A stretch of DNA of 64,000 nucleotides. It comes from Verrucomicrobiales bacterium. Its GTDB lineage: Bacteria > Verrucomicrobiota > Verrucomicrobiia > Verrucomicrobiales > V1-33. The DNA is taken from assembly GCA_028293125.1 (NCBI GenBank), contig JAQGPJ010000089.1, forward strand, positions 1 to 64,000, given 5' to 3'. Made by a program: the position numbers and the translations under genes. Positions 17,461-25,679 of this stretch are shown here, piece after piece (the stretch's first letter is position 1; each line of letters begins with the position of its first letter). The notes below the pieces were generated by a model. The model was not told where the DNA came from. It ran no database searches and saw only the letters and a list, made by a program, of their open reading frames with translations.

Positions 17461-17983
17461 ATGCGTTCCAGAGGCTTTGATCCTTCAACCATCCAGGAGG
17501 CGCGGACCGCCTATGAGAGGGGTCTGATGGCCGATCAGCTGATTGTCAGGATTGAGGCGGCTTTTCATGACGTGGTTCTGGGGGACGGAATCGGGCTGTC
17601 GGAGGGCCAGGGAATGGATGACTATGCGGATGCGGCCGCACGCGCCACCCTGCGGGAGGATGATGAGAAGGAGGACTGGAAGCATGCCGCCTGATGTTTT
17701 GACCACATGCGGCAGCAGTCTTTCCTTCTTCGACGCTAAGGGAATGCGATTTCACCTGCCCGCCTTCATGACCGCGGAGCTGCGTGATCAATACGACGGC
17801 TTTCTAATTTCCACGCTGACGCTGCGGGTTGGATCCGGACGCGATTGTTTCGCCGCTCTGAATCAGGATCAGCGCCGGGTGGTCCGCGAATTCCTTCTGT
17901 TTTTGAAGGACGATCCGGATTACAGGTTCAGCAAACACGAAATGGAGCGCAGCCTCACAGAATTTTGGAGCGAACAAGAATGA
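17461..17983 (+). pseudogene. DUF6714-like gene split by a frameshift
   Basis: Two overlapping frames together make one family-like protein. The first (ATG 17461, stop 17692-17694) supplies LIVRIEAAFHDVVLGDGIGL and DDYADAAARATLREDDEKEDW. The second (ATG 17684, stop 17981-17983) supplies MPPDVLTTCGSSLSFFDAKG, MRFHLPAFM and QDQRRVVREFLLFLKDD. DUF6714 proteins carry both halves in a single chain, with the W and the PP-D-L about three residues apart, as would result here if two bases were restored near 17680. The overlap of 11 nt would also permit re-initiation at 17684, so two half-proteins could be made. Function of the family is unknown. A sequencing error is possible. Confidence 0.75.
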
Positions 17984-18288
17984 CCGCCATCATTCAAAAC
18001 TGGATTTATGAGGAGAACCTCCATCCGTTCATGACGGCCTTGGGATGGATCTCCGGGTACCATTTTGATGAGGATGGCTGGACGGCGGTCAACTTTGGAG
18101 CGCGCTCAGCTGATGAGGGTGCCGGAGTGTGGTTTCATTATGCCTTGGAAGGCGATTCCATGATTGAGGCGGGGATCACGCAGGAGCGCGGGGAATCCGT
18201 GTTCACGGTGAGAATTGAGGCTGATGAAAAGCTCGCCGCCCGGGTGGGGCTGAGCATTGATTTCTGTCAAAACTTCCGTTTCGCCTGA
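17980..18288 (+). CDS. Small hypothetical protein coupled to the DUF6714-like gene
   Basis: ATG 17980 overlaps the preceding TGA (ATGA), a sign of translational coupling. 102 residues, acidic, without signal peptide: MTAIIQNWIYEENLHPFMTA, ALGWISGYHFDEDGWTAVNF, then a beta-rich second half ending VGLSIDFCQNFRFA. I do not recognise a family. The size, acidity and beta content recall immunity-type or small binding proteins, but no toxin gene is present. Confidence 0.75.
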   Translation: MTAIIQNWIYEENLHPFMTALGWISGYHFDEDGWTAVNFGARSADEGAGVWFHYALEGDSMIEAGITQERGESVFTVRIEADEKLAARVGLSIDFCQNFRFA

Positions 18289-18403
18289 GCGGTGAAAGGG
18301 GCTGGTGGATTGACGGGGCAGGAGAAAGAGGGTGGGTAAGCCTTCAGCTTCCAGTCATCCAAAGTTTGACATCTCTGGATGAAATGGATGGGATGCGGGT
18401 ATC

Positions 18404-20008
18404 ATGAAACCGCGTCTCCGGCCTCCTTTGCTCAGTCTGCTGGTTTTTGGCTTTTTCCTGTCCTGTGGCAATGCCCAGGAATCCGCACCGCCGCCCTCGT
18501 CAAAACAGCCCAATGTGCTGTTTCTTTTCGCGGACGATCTGGCCTGTGACGGGGTGCACGCCTTTGGCGGTGTGGATGTGAAGACGCCGAATCTGGACCG
18601 GCTGGCGGCGCGGGGGACCATTTTCACGGATGCCCATAACATGGGGGCTTGGAATGGCGCGGTATGCATCGCCAGCCGCGCCATGCTGCTGACCGGGCGC
18701 AGCCTGTGGCATGCCAGGGCGGTGGCGGGCCACGCGGAACTGGAGGCGGAGAATGCGGCGGGAAGGCTGTGGCCGGGCATGATGAGGGCCGCCGGTTACC
18801 GAACCTTCATGACGGGCAAGTGGCACAATGAAATCGCTCCCGACGCCTGCTTTGATGTGGTGCGGATGCCGCGCGTCATGGGAATGCCCGGCACGGTGAA
18901 ATCCGCCTACAACCGCCCGCCCGCCAACGCCGGGGAGGATGCGTGGAGTCCGACGGACACCTCCCTCGGTGGCTACTGGCAGGGCGGCCGACACTGGACG
19001 GAGGTGGCGGCGGAAACGGCTGTCGGATTCATTCATGAAGCCACTGCCGGTGCGGCTGCCGGGCAGGCTCAGCCTCCGTATTTTGCGTATGTGGCTTTCA
19101 ATGCGCCGCATGATCCGAGGCAGTCGCCGCAGAAGTTTCTGGATCTCTACAAAACAGAGAACATCACTGTGCCGGAGAATTTCCTTCCGGAGTATCCATG
19201 GCGGGATGCGGTGGGGCAAGGGCCTGATTTAAGGGATGAGGCTCTGGCGCCCTTTCCCCGCACGCCGCATGCGGTGCAGGTCCACCGTCGGGAATATTAT
19301 GCGCTTATCAGCCATCTCGACGCCTGGGTGGGCAAAATCCTGGAGACGGTGGAGAAGTCCGGTCAGGCGGACAACACCCTCATCATTTTCACTGCCGACC
19401 ATGGGCTGGCGCTGGGCCGCCACGGATTCATGGGCAAGCAGAGCCTGTACGATCACAGCACCCGCGTCCCTCTGATTTTGTCAGGACCCGGAGTGCCCGT
19501 CGGGGGCAGGGTGCAGGCACCGGTGTATCTTCAGGACACCATGGCCACCGCTCTGGAGGCGGCGGGTGCGGCCAAAGCGGACCATGTCGAATTCCGGAGC
19601 CTGCTGCCACTGCTTCAGTCGGATGCCGCGAAGGCAAAGGACAAGGGCCGCAAAGCCATCTACGGCTCCGACCTTGAGCGCCAGCGCTCCATCACCGTGG
19701 ATGGCTGGAAACTCCTGGTGTATCCCAAAGCGCACGTGCTTCGGCTTTATGATCTGGCTCAGGACCCATTGGAGATGAAGGATCTTGCCGCCGGCCCGGA
19801 GCAGAAGGACCGGTTGGCAAGCCTGTTTCAAACCTTGCAGGATGAGCAGGCCGCCTTGGATGATCCATTGGATTTGACGCTTATGGACCCGGCTATCACA
19901 AACCACCCTGTAAAGCCGGCTGAGCCTACCAGGCGGGATAGGGACAGTCCCCCCACCCGAGGGCGGGGAAACTTCTTGAAAAGATTGCCCGGCAGCGGCG
20001 GTTCCTGA
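18404..20008 (+). CDS. Secreted sulfatase (formylglycine-dependent)
   Basis: 534 residues. An N-terminal export segment (LLSLLVFGFFLSCGNAQ) has a marginal lipobox at C21, so it is either a lipoprotein or a periplasmic protein. The sulfatase core begins PNVLFLFADDLACDGVHAFG (metal aspartates D44-D45). The active-site motif is C88-I-A-S-R92 within CIASRAMLLTGRS, a cysteine-type site in which alanine replaces the usual proline. Later landmarks are FMTGKWH, FVAFNAPHDP-like FAYVAFNAPHDPRQSP and IFTADHGLALGRHG. It removes sulfate from an unknown ester, probably a polysaccharide. The last 40 residues (PTRRDRDSPPTRGRGN) look unstructured. The next gene starts 42 nt downstream. Confidence 0.93.
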   Translation: MKPRLRPPLLSLLVFGFFLSCGNAQESAPPPSSKQPNVLFLFADDLACDGVHAFGGVDVKTPNLDRLAARGTIFTDAHNMGAWNGAVCIASRAMLLTGRSLWHARAVAGHAELEAENAAGRLWPGMMRAAGYRTFMTGKWHNEIAPDACFDVVRMPRVMGMPGTVKSAYNRPPANAGEDAWSPTDTSLGGYWQGGRHWTEVAAETAVGFIHEATAGAAAGQAQPPYFAYVAFNAPHDPRQSPQKFLDLYKTENITVPENFLPEYPWRDAVGQGPDLRDEALAPFPRTPHAVQVHRREYYALISHLDAWVGKILETVEKSGQADNTLIIFTADHGLALGRHGFMGKQSLYDHSTRVPLILSGPGVPVGGRVQAPVYLQDTMATALEAAGAAKADHVEFRSLLPLLQSDAAKAKDKGRKAIYGSDLERQRSITVDGWKLLVYPKAHVLRLYDLAQDPLEMKDLAAGPEQKDRLASLFQTLQDEQAALDDPLDLTLMDPAITNHPVKPAEPTRRDRDSPPTRGRGNFLKRLPGSGGS

Positions 20009-20050
20009 TAATCCTTGGCCGCAACTCATCCGACCACCCCGCCGCCGCCT

Positions 20051-23000
20051 ATGAAACATCTGTTCTTTCTCCTGACACTTGGAGCCATCGCCAACGGCTC
20101 CGCCGCCGCCAGCCCAGTGCCGGTGAAGGACGGGCTGGTGCTGCATTTGGACGCCATGGATCAGGCCGGGGCGCGGCAGCGGGTTTCTCTGCCTCCCGCC
20201 GCCAATATGCGGCCGGTGGACCAGTGGCTGGACTCCTCCGGCGGGGGACTGGCGGCGGCGCAGCAGGCGGCGGGATCGCGTCCGGTGTTCCACGCCGACG
20301 GAACGGAGGCGTTTGTCCGCTTCGATGGCCGTGATGACTTTCTGCCCATCACCGGTCCGCGCCGTCTGACGCCGGCCATGACGGTGTTTGTGCTGGCCGC
20401 GCCGCGGGGCAATCCCGGCGGGTTCTCCGCGCTTTTCTCCACGGCGGAGTCCGGGAAAAACGACTACACCAGCGGGTTGAATCTGGACTTTGGACCGCTG
20501 GGCACCAAACAGCTGAGCGTGCTGAATGTGGAGAGCGCCGGATGCACAGGCTTCCGCGATTTGCTGGAGCCCGCCAAAAATCTGGCGGCGGAGCTTCCGT
20601 TCGAGGGGTTTCACGTCTTCACCGTGAGATCCAAAATCGGGGAAAAGGGCAACCAGCTGTTTCTCGACAGCATCCTGCTGGGGGACCGGCTGCGCATGGA
20701 GTCCAACATTGGTCTCGACCAGATGAACATCGGGGCGCGCCTCTGCTCCAATGACCCCGGCGAGCCGCCCTTCGCCCAAGGGTTTTTCCAAGGCGATCTG
20801 GCGGCGGTGCTGGTTTATAACCGGGCGCTGGATGATGCCGAAATCACGAAGGTGGAGGAGTATCTTTTCGCCCGCACACCGGCGCTCAATGCCCTCGCGT
20901 CCGGCAGCACTGGCCATGCGCTGGAGCAGGTGAAGAACCCGCCGCCGGTGCAGATGCTGGTGCCGGGATTCTCCGTGGACGAGCTGCCGCTGAAGCTCAC
21001 CAACCTGACCAATCTGCGCTACCGCCACGACGGAAAGCTGGTGGCGCTGGGTTACGATGGCCGCATCCATCTGCTGACGGACACGGATGGCGACGGGCTG
21101 GAGGATAAAGAGTCGATTTTCTGGGATCAGTCCGTGCTGCGCGGCCCTATCGGCATCGCCCTGCTGCCGGCGGGCGATCCCCGCGGCGACGGGCTGTTTG
21201 TGGCCAGCAAGGGCAAGGTGTCGCTGATCGTGGACCGCGACCGCGATGGCCGGGGCGATGAGGAGATCGTTGCCGCCACCGGGTGGAAGGAGAACTTCAC
21301 CAATGTGGACGCCACGGGCATGGCGGTGGATCCGAGGGATGGCTCTCTTTATTTCTGCCTGGGGGTAGAAAACTTCGCAAACGCCTATCTGGTCGATCCG
21401 GCCACGGGAAAATCGAATTTTGATATCGCCACCGACCGCAGCTCCATCCAGCGGGTGACGGCGGATTTCAAAAAGCGGGAAACCGTCTGCACCGGCGTGC
21501 GCTTCGCCTGTGCGCTGGCCTTCAATGCGGAGGGCGATCTGTTCGCCACCGAGCAGGAGGGGGCCACCTGGCTGCCCAACGGCAATCCCTTTGATGAGCT
21601 GCTGCACATCCAGCACGGCAGGCATTATGGCTTTCCGCCCCGCCACCCGAAGTTCCTGCCCCGCGTGATCGACGAGCCGGCAGTGATGGAATACGGCCCG
21701 CAGCATCAGAGCGCGGTGGGCATGGTCTTCAATGAGGGGGTGAACGGAGGCCCGGTTTTCGGGCCGGCGTTCTGGAAAGGGGATGCCTTGATCTGCGGCG
21801 AGTCGCGGGGGAAAATCTACCGCACCAGGCTGGTGAAAACGCGGGAGGGCTATGTGGGGCAGAACCAGATCATCGCCTGTCTGAGCCTGCTGACGGTGGA
21901 CAACTGCGTTTCCCCGCAGGGCGATCTGCTTATCGCCTGCCACACAGGTCCGCCCGACTGGGGCACCGGTCCCGCGGGGGAGGGCCATATTTTCAAAGTT
22001 CGCCACAAAGCGCCGCAGGCACCGCAGCCGGTGCTGGCCTGGGCGGCGGCTCCTGACGAGTTCCGCGTGGCTTTCGACCGCCCGCTGAAGCCGGAGGAGT
22101 GGGCGGGCGTGAGGGATCGGGTGAAGGTGGAGGCCGGGCGCTATGTGGCGGCGGGCGACCGCTTCGAGGTCATCCGTCCGGGTTATCAGGTGGTGCGTGA
22201 CCAGATGGGGGCCTCCCGCCGCTGGGTGGAGGTGCAGAGCCTGGCGCTGACCGCCGACCACCGCACTCTGGTGCTGCGGGTGCCGGCGCAGACGGAGGCG
22301 GTGTCCTACTCCATCACCCTGCCGCTTCCCGCCTCCTGGCGCACGGAGAGCAAAATCCCGCAGAGTCCGGAAATGGACTTGGGCCTGACGCTGAACGGCA
22401 TCCAGATGACGCTGGCCGATGGCCGCCGCGCGGTGATGCCGCACCCTTCCCTGGCGGTGGCCGGCGCCTTTGCGGAGGGCTCGGCGGATCATGCGGACTT
22501 CCTTGAAGCCTTGGTGAAAGGGGACGGGAAACTGACGGTGCGCGGGCAGGTGGATGTCTCCAATATTTTCCAGCCCATCACCCAGCCGGGCTCCGTGCTG
22601 GACTGGGATGTCGGTCAGGACGCCTTTGCCAAGCGCACCATGACGGTGCGCGAGGATTTCTCCCAGGAGGATCCGAAGACGGTGACTTTAAAAAGCGAGG
22701 ACCATGCCCCCGGCAGGGAGCTGCGGATTGAAGTCGCCTCCGGACTGGAGCGGGAGGGCAGCGGCCTGACCTTTGAACTGGATGGCCGGGTGCGCCCGGT
22801 GAGTGAGCGCCGGCTGTTTGTCCCCTGGGCGACCACCGGCGCGGCGGAGAAGCCGGCGGGACCCGCCGTGGCGCGCACGGATGTGAAGGGCAACTGGCTG
22901 CATGGCCGACGGATCTTTTTCGGCAAGGGGGCCTGCTTCACCTGCCACCGCACCCGCAACGAGGGGGCGGAGTTTGGACCGGATCTGACCAACCTGATTC

Positions 23001-24103
23001 ACCGCGATCGGGAATCCGTGACCCAGGATATTCTGAACCCCTCCGCCACCCTCAATCCCGAGCAGACGGGCAGCACGGTCACCTTCACGGATGGCGCGGT
23101 GCTCAACGGCATTGTGCGCACCCTGACCGATGAGCGCATCGTGCTCAGCCTGCCTGGCGGCGCGAATATGGACCGGCCACGGACGGAGGTGAAATCCATC
23201 GCGCCCATGAAGGAGTCGCTGATGCCCGAGGCCCACGGCAAAAACCTCAGTGCGGAGGAGATGGAGGATCTGCTCACCTTTTTGCTGACCCAGCCGCTGG
23301 AGCCCGCTCCCATCACCCGGCTGGATCCTGGCCCACCCATGGCCCGCAGCGCGGCGGAGGTCACGCCGTTCCTGTCCGTGGCGGATCCGTCGGCGTCCCC
23401 CGCCGCCGCTCCCGCCCCGCTGCGCATTCTGCTTTCCGCCGGGGCCAAGGACCACGGACTGAACGAGCATGACTACCCGCTTTGGCTGGAGCGCTGGTCG
23501 AAGCTGCTGCCGCTGGCGGACAACGTCACCGTCAGCACCTGCATGGGCTTTCCCACCCGCGAGCAGCTGGCCAATGCCGATGTCACCGTTTTCTATTCCG
23601 CCAATGTGGGCTGGAATCCCAACAGCGCCATCCTGATGGACGAATACCAGAAGCGCGGCGGCGGCTTGGTTTACCTGCACTGGGCGATGGAGGGCGGCAA
23701 GGAGGCGGCGGCGCTGTCGGAGCGCATCGGGCTGGCAACCGCCTTCTCCAAATACCGTCACGGTCCGCTGGATCTGGTCTTCACCCAGCCGGATCACCCC
23801 ATCACCAAAGGCTTCAAAACCTTGGCGGTGCTGGATGAATCCTACTGGGCATTGCGGGGGGATGTGTCCCGTGTCGGCGTGCTGGCCACCTCCTTGGAGG
23901 AGAACAACGCCGAGCCCCAGCTCTGGGTGATGCACCGGGGGGACAGCCGCGTCTTCGGCTGCATCCCCGGCCACTACACCTGGACCTTCGACGATCCACT
24001 CTACCGCCTGATCGTCCTGCGAGGCATCGCCTGGGCGGCCCGGCAGCCGGATGTGGGCCGTTTGGCGGAGCTGATGACAGTGGGGGCCCGTGTCGCCCCG
24101 TAA
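20051..24103 (+). CDS. Large secreted LamG / PVC dehydrogenase / cytochrome c / ThuA-like protein
   Basis: 1350 residues from ATG 20051 (an in-frame TTG lies 36 nt upstream). Signal peptide 1-24 (MKHLFFLLTLGAIANGSAAA). Residues about 30-285 form a LamG/concanavalin-like domain (VKDGLVLHLDAMDQAG, FDGRDDFLPI, VLVYNRALDDAEITKVEEYL). Residues about 298-640 form the PVC-type dehydrogenase propeller (LRYRHDGKLVALGYDGRIHL, TDTDGDGLED). The cytochrome domain follows with one heme site, C962-F-T-C965-H966 (KGACFTCHRTRNEGAEFGPD). From about 1120 to the end lies a ThuA-like domain (LRILLSAGAKDHG, VTVFYSANVGWNP, GGLVYLHWAMEGGKEA). The protein is probably periplasmic and couples sugar oxidation to electron transfer, as suggested by the neighbouring sulfatase. 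The substrate is unknown. Confidence 0.88.
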   Translation: MKHLFFLLTLGAIANGSAAASPVPVKDGLVLHLDAMDQAGARQRVSLPPAANMRPVDQWLDSSGGGLAAAQQAAGSRPVFHADGTEAFVRFDGRDDFLPITGPRRLTPAMTVFVLAAPRGNPGGFSALFSTAESGKNDYTSGLNLDFGPLGTKQLSVLNVESAGCTGFRDLLEPAKNLAAELPFEGFHVFTVRSKIGEKGNQLFLDSILLGDRLRMESNIGLDQMNIGARLCSNDPGEPPFAQGFFQGDLAAVLVYNRALDDAEITKVEEYLFARTPALNALASGSTGHALEQVKNPPPVQMLVPGFSVDELPLKLTNLTNLRYRHDGKLVALGYDGRIHLLTDTDGDGLEDKESIFWDQSVLRGPIGIALLPAGDPRGDGLFVASKGKVSLIVDRDRDGRGDEEIVAATGWKENFTNVDATGMAVDPRDGSLYFCLGVENFANAYLVDPATGKSNFDIATDRSSIQRVTADFKKRETVCTGVRFACALAFNAEGDLFATEQEGATWLPNGNPFDELLHIQHGRHYGFPPRHPKFLPRVIDEPAVMEYGPQHQSAVGMVFNEGVNGGPVFGPAFWKGDALICGESRGKIYRTRLVKTREGYVGQNQIIACLSLLTVDNCVSPQGDLLIACHTGPPDWGTGPAGEGHIFKVRHKAPQAPQPVLAWAAAPDEFRVAFDRPLKPEEWAGVRDRVKVEAGRYVAAGDRFEVIRPGYQVVRDQMGASRRWVEVQSLALTADHRTLVLRVPAQTEAVSYSITLPLPASWRTESKIPQSPEMDLGLTLNGIQMTLADGRRAVMPHPSLAVAGAFAEGSADHADFLEALVKGDGKLTVRGQVDVSNIFQPITQPGSVLDWDVGQDAFAKRTMTVREDFSQEDPKTVTLKSEDHAPGRELRIEVASGLEREGSGLTFELDGRVRPVSERRLFVPWATTGAAEKPAGPAVARTDVKGNWLHGRRIFFGKGACFTCHRTRNEGAEFGPDLTNLIHRDRESVTQDILNPSATLNPEQTGSTVTFTDGAVLNGIVRTLTDERIVLSLPGGANMDRPRTEVKSIAPMKESLMPEAHGKNLSAEEMEDLLTFLLTQPLEPAPITRLDPGPPMARSAAEVTPFLSVADPSASPAAAPAPLRILLSAGAKDHGLNEHDYPLWLERWSKLLPLADNVTVSTCMGFPTREQLANADVTVFYSANVGWNPNSAILMDEYQKRGGGLVYLHWAMEGGKEAAALSERIGLATAFSKYRHGPLDLVFTQPDHPITKGFKTLAVLDESYWALRGDVSRVGVLATSLEENNAEPQLWVMHRGDSRVFGCIPGHYTWTFDDPLYRLIVLRGIAWAARQPDVGRLAELMTVGARVAP

Positions 24104-24297
24104 GTGGGGAAATGGGCAGGAATGTATGTATAATGTGTGGACAGATTTTTGAGTGGTCATAGGGTGGAAACACGGGGGCAGGCTGCTCCAACCGCCGTAT
24201 TCCCCTCTTCTGTTCCGTCAAGCGTTCACCATTTCTGACCCGGTCCAAATTTTCCCGGAAACCCTTATGGATCCTGCTTTGCGGGACCGGGTTTGCG

Positions 24298-25590
24298 GTG
24301 ACGGCTTTCCGGATGCGGGATGATTTGGTGGAGGCTGGGCTTTTGCCTGTCTCCTGGCGGGCTGCGTGGCAGCAGTGGACGGATAATGACCGGCCGGAAT
24401 CGGGCAGTGGCGGGGCTAAGGCCGGCATCTCCACGCTTTCAGCACAGCCAGGCGGAAAAAAGGCGGGTGATCCGAGCCTTGGCGCTTTTGGCGTCCGGGG
24501 AATTCCCGGACAATCCACGAAAGTGGACAACGGAGAGGGCAGGGAAACAGCTGACCAAAAACAGGCAGCGGGCAGGACAGGCTTGGAAATGAAGGAATGG
24601 GCGGGCAGGATCGTGGCTCTCAAGGGCTCCCCACAGCTGGAGGCGGAGCTTGAGGAGTTCATGATCCAGCTCACCCCTGACAACTGGAGGGAGGCTATCG
24701 ACACCGCCCTGCCGCTTTATGATTTTCTCCATCCCGACAAATGGGGCGCCCTGATGATGCGGGTGGGAGCGGTGGGTGGTGAGGCGTCGGCGAGGCACTT
24801 CAGGCCGGACAATGAGCTTGTGGATTACGAAGGTTTCGGCTCGCGGAATGTGGTGCGGGGCTGGGCGGCGGTGGACCGGGCCGCGGCTCAGGCCTTTGTG
24901 GAGTCACTGCCCGAGGGGCGCTACCGCGACGGCATGGGAATCGGTTTTCTGTGGGGTATTGATGAGGCATCGGTCGCCTCCCTCGACAAGCTGTATGACC
25001 GGCTGCCCAAGGGGTTGTGGCCGCAGATCGCCGCCGCTCAGAGGGATATGGCCCGCTGGGAATCCGCCGGACCCGAGAGCGGGGTGGAGGGTTGGCTGGC
25101 AAGGACGGAAGCGGAGTTTGGCCGTGACTCCGAGCGTTTCCGGGTGGCTCAGGAAACCGCCGATCTTCATTTCCTGGAGGGAGCCATGTGGGACAAGGAT
25201 TCCGGAAAAGTGGAGAATCTGACGAATGAATACCTGAACCGGTCCGGGAAGCTGACCACTGACCGTGTGCTTAGAACCGCTTTGACAAGCCTCGGGCAGT
25301 TGGATCCGGTCAAATCCCTGGACTTGGTGCTGGCGAATCTTTCCACTCATCCGGTTCTCGGCAGCAGCGTGCCCATGATCATGACGGACTGGACAAAGAG
25401 GGATACCGGAGCTCCGGGAAACTGGCTGAATGCCAACCAGGACGCACCGGTTTATGATAAGGCCGCCGCCTATTATGCGTGGGGAATCAAAAAGGAGGAT
25501 CCCGCCGCAGCCAAAGCATGGGCCGGCACTATCAAATCCGCCTCCCTGCAGGTGATGGTGCTGAAAGGAATGCCGGGACGCTTGAAATAG
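24298..25590 (+). CDS. Hypothetical helical protein, probably exported, start uncertain
   Basis: From GTG 24298 the protein has 430 residues, but the same frame is open upstream and reads KPLWILLCGTGFAVTAFRM across the GTG, which looks like a hydrophobic export segment. The true start may therefore be a rarer codon upstream (for example CTG 24235). After a low-complexity linker (residues about 30-100) the chain is helical and contains AWAAVDRAAAQAFVESLP-like phrases (WAAVDRAAAQAFVESLPEGR, AWAGTIKSASLQVMVLKGM). Such A-W/D-A repeats are common in verrucomicrobial hypothetical proteins. I do not assign a function. The gene is followed by a hairpin and faces the oxidoreductase gene. Confidence 0.7.
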   Translation: MTAFRMRDDLVEAGLLPVSWRAAWQQWTDNDRPESGSGGAKAGISTLSAQPGGKKAGDPSLGAFGVRGIPGQSTKVDNGEGRETADQKQAAGRTGLEMKEWAGRIVALKGSPQLEAELEEFMIQLTPDNWREAIDTALPLYDFLHPDKWGALMMRVGAVGGEASARHFRPDNELVDYEGFGSRNVVRGWAAVDRAAAQAFVESLPEGRYRDGMGIGFLWGIDEASVASLDKLYDRLPKGLWPQIAAAQRDMARWESAGPESGVEGWLARTEAEFGRDSERFRVAQETADLHFLEGAMWDKDSGKVENLTNEYLNRSGKLTTDRVLRTALTSLGQLDPVKSLDLVLANLSTHPVLGSSVPMIMTDWTKRDTGAPGNWLNANQDAPVYDKAAAYYAWGIKKEDPAAAKAWAGTIKSASLQVMVLKGMPGRLK

Positions 25591-25593
25591 AAA

Positions 25594-25622
25594 AGGACGC
25601 CGGTGGTGAACCGGCGTCCCTT
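25594..25622. terminator. Hairpin between convergent genes
   Basis: Stem GGACGCCGG with CCGGCGTCC around a 7-nt loop, flanked by AAAA and CTT. It lies immediately after the stop of the plus-strand gene and before the convergent oxidoreductase gene. The T-run is short, so it may be bidirectional or Rho-assisted. Confidence 0.6.
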
Positions 25623-25679
25623 GAACCATGACAGTGCGGATATGGAGGCGGGCCCTATATTCGGAGGCCGCAGCACGCA

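Noticed and set aside
19481-22492. A 1003-residue open frame on the minus strand, rich in histidine, glycine and arginine
   Set aside because: It lies antisense to the sulfatase and the multidomain cytochrome gene, has no domain or signal, and its composition is what GC-rich opposite strands give. It is a shadow.
22688-24160. A 490-residue minus-strand open frame
   Set aside because: Antisense to the C-terminal half of the multidomain protein; composition-driven.
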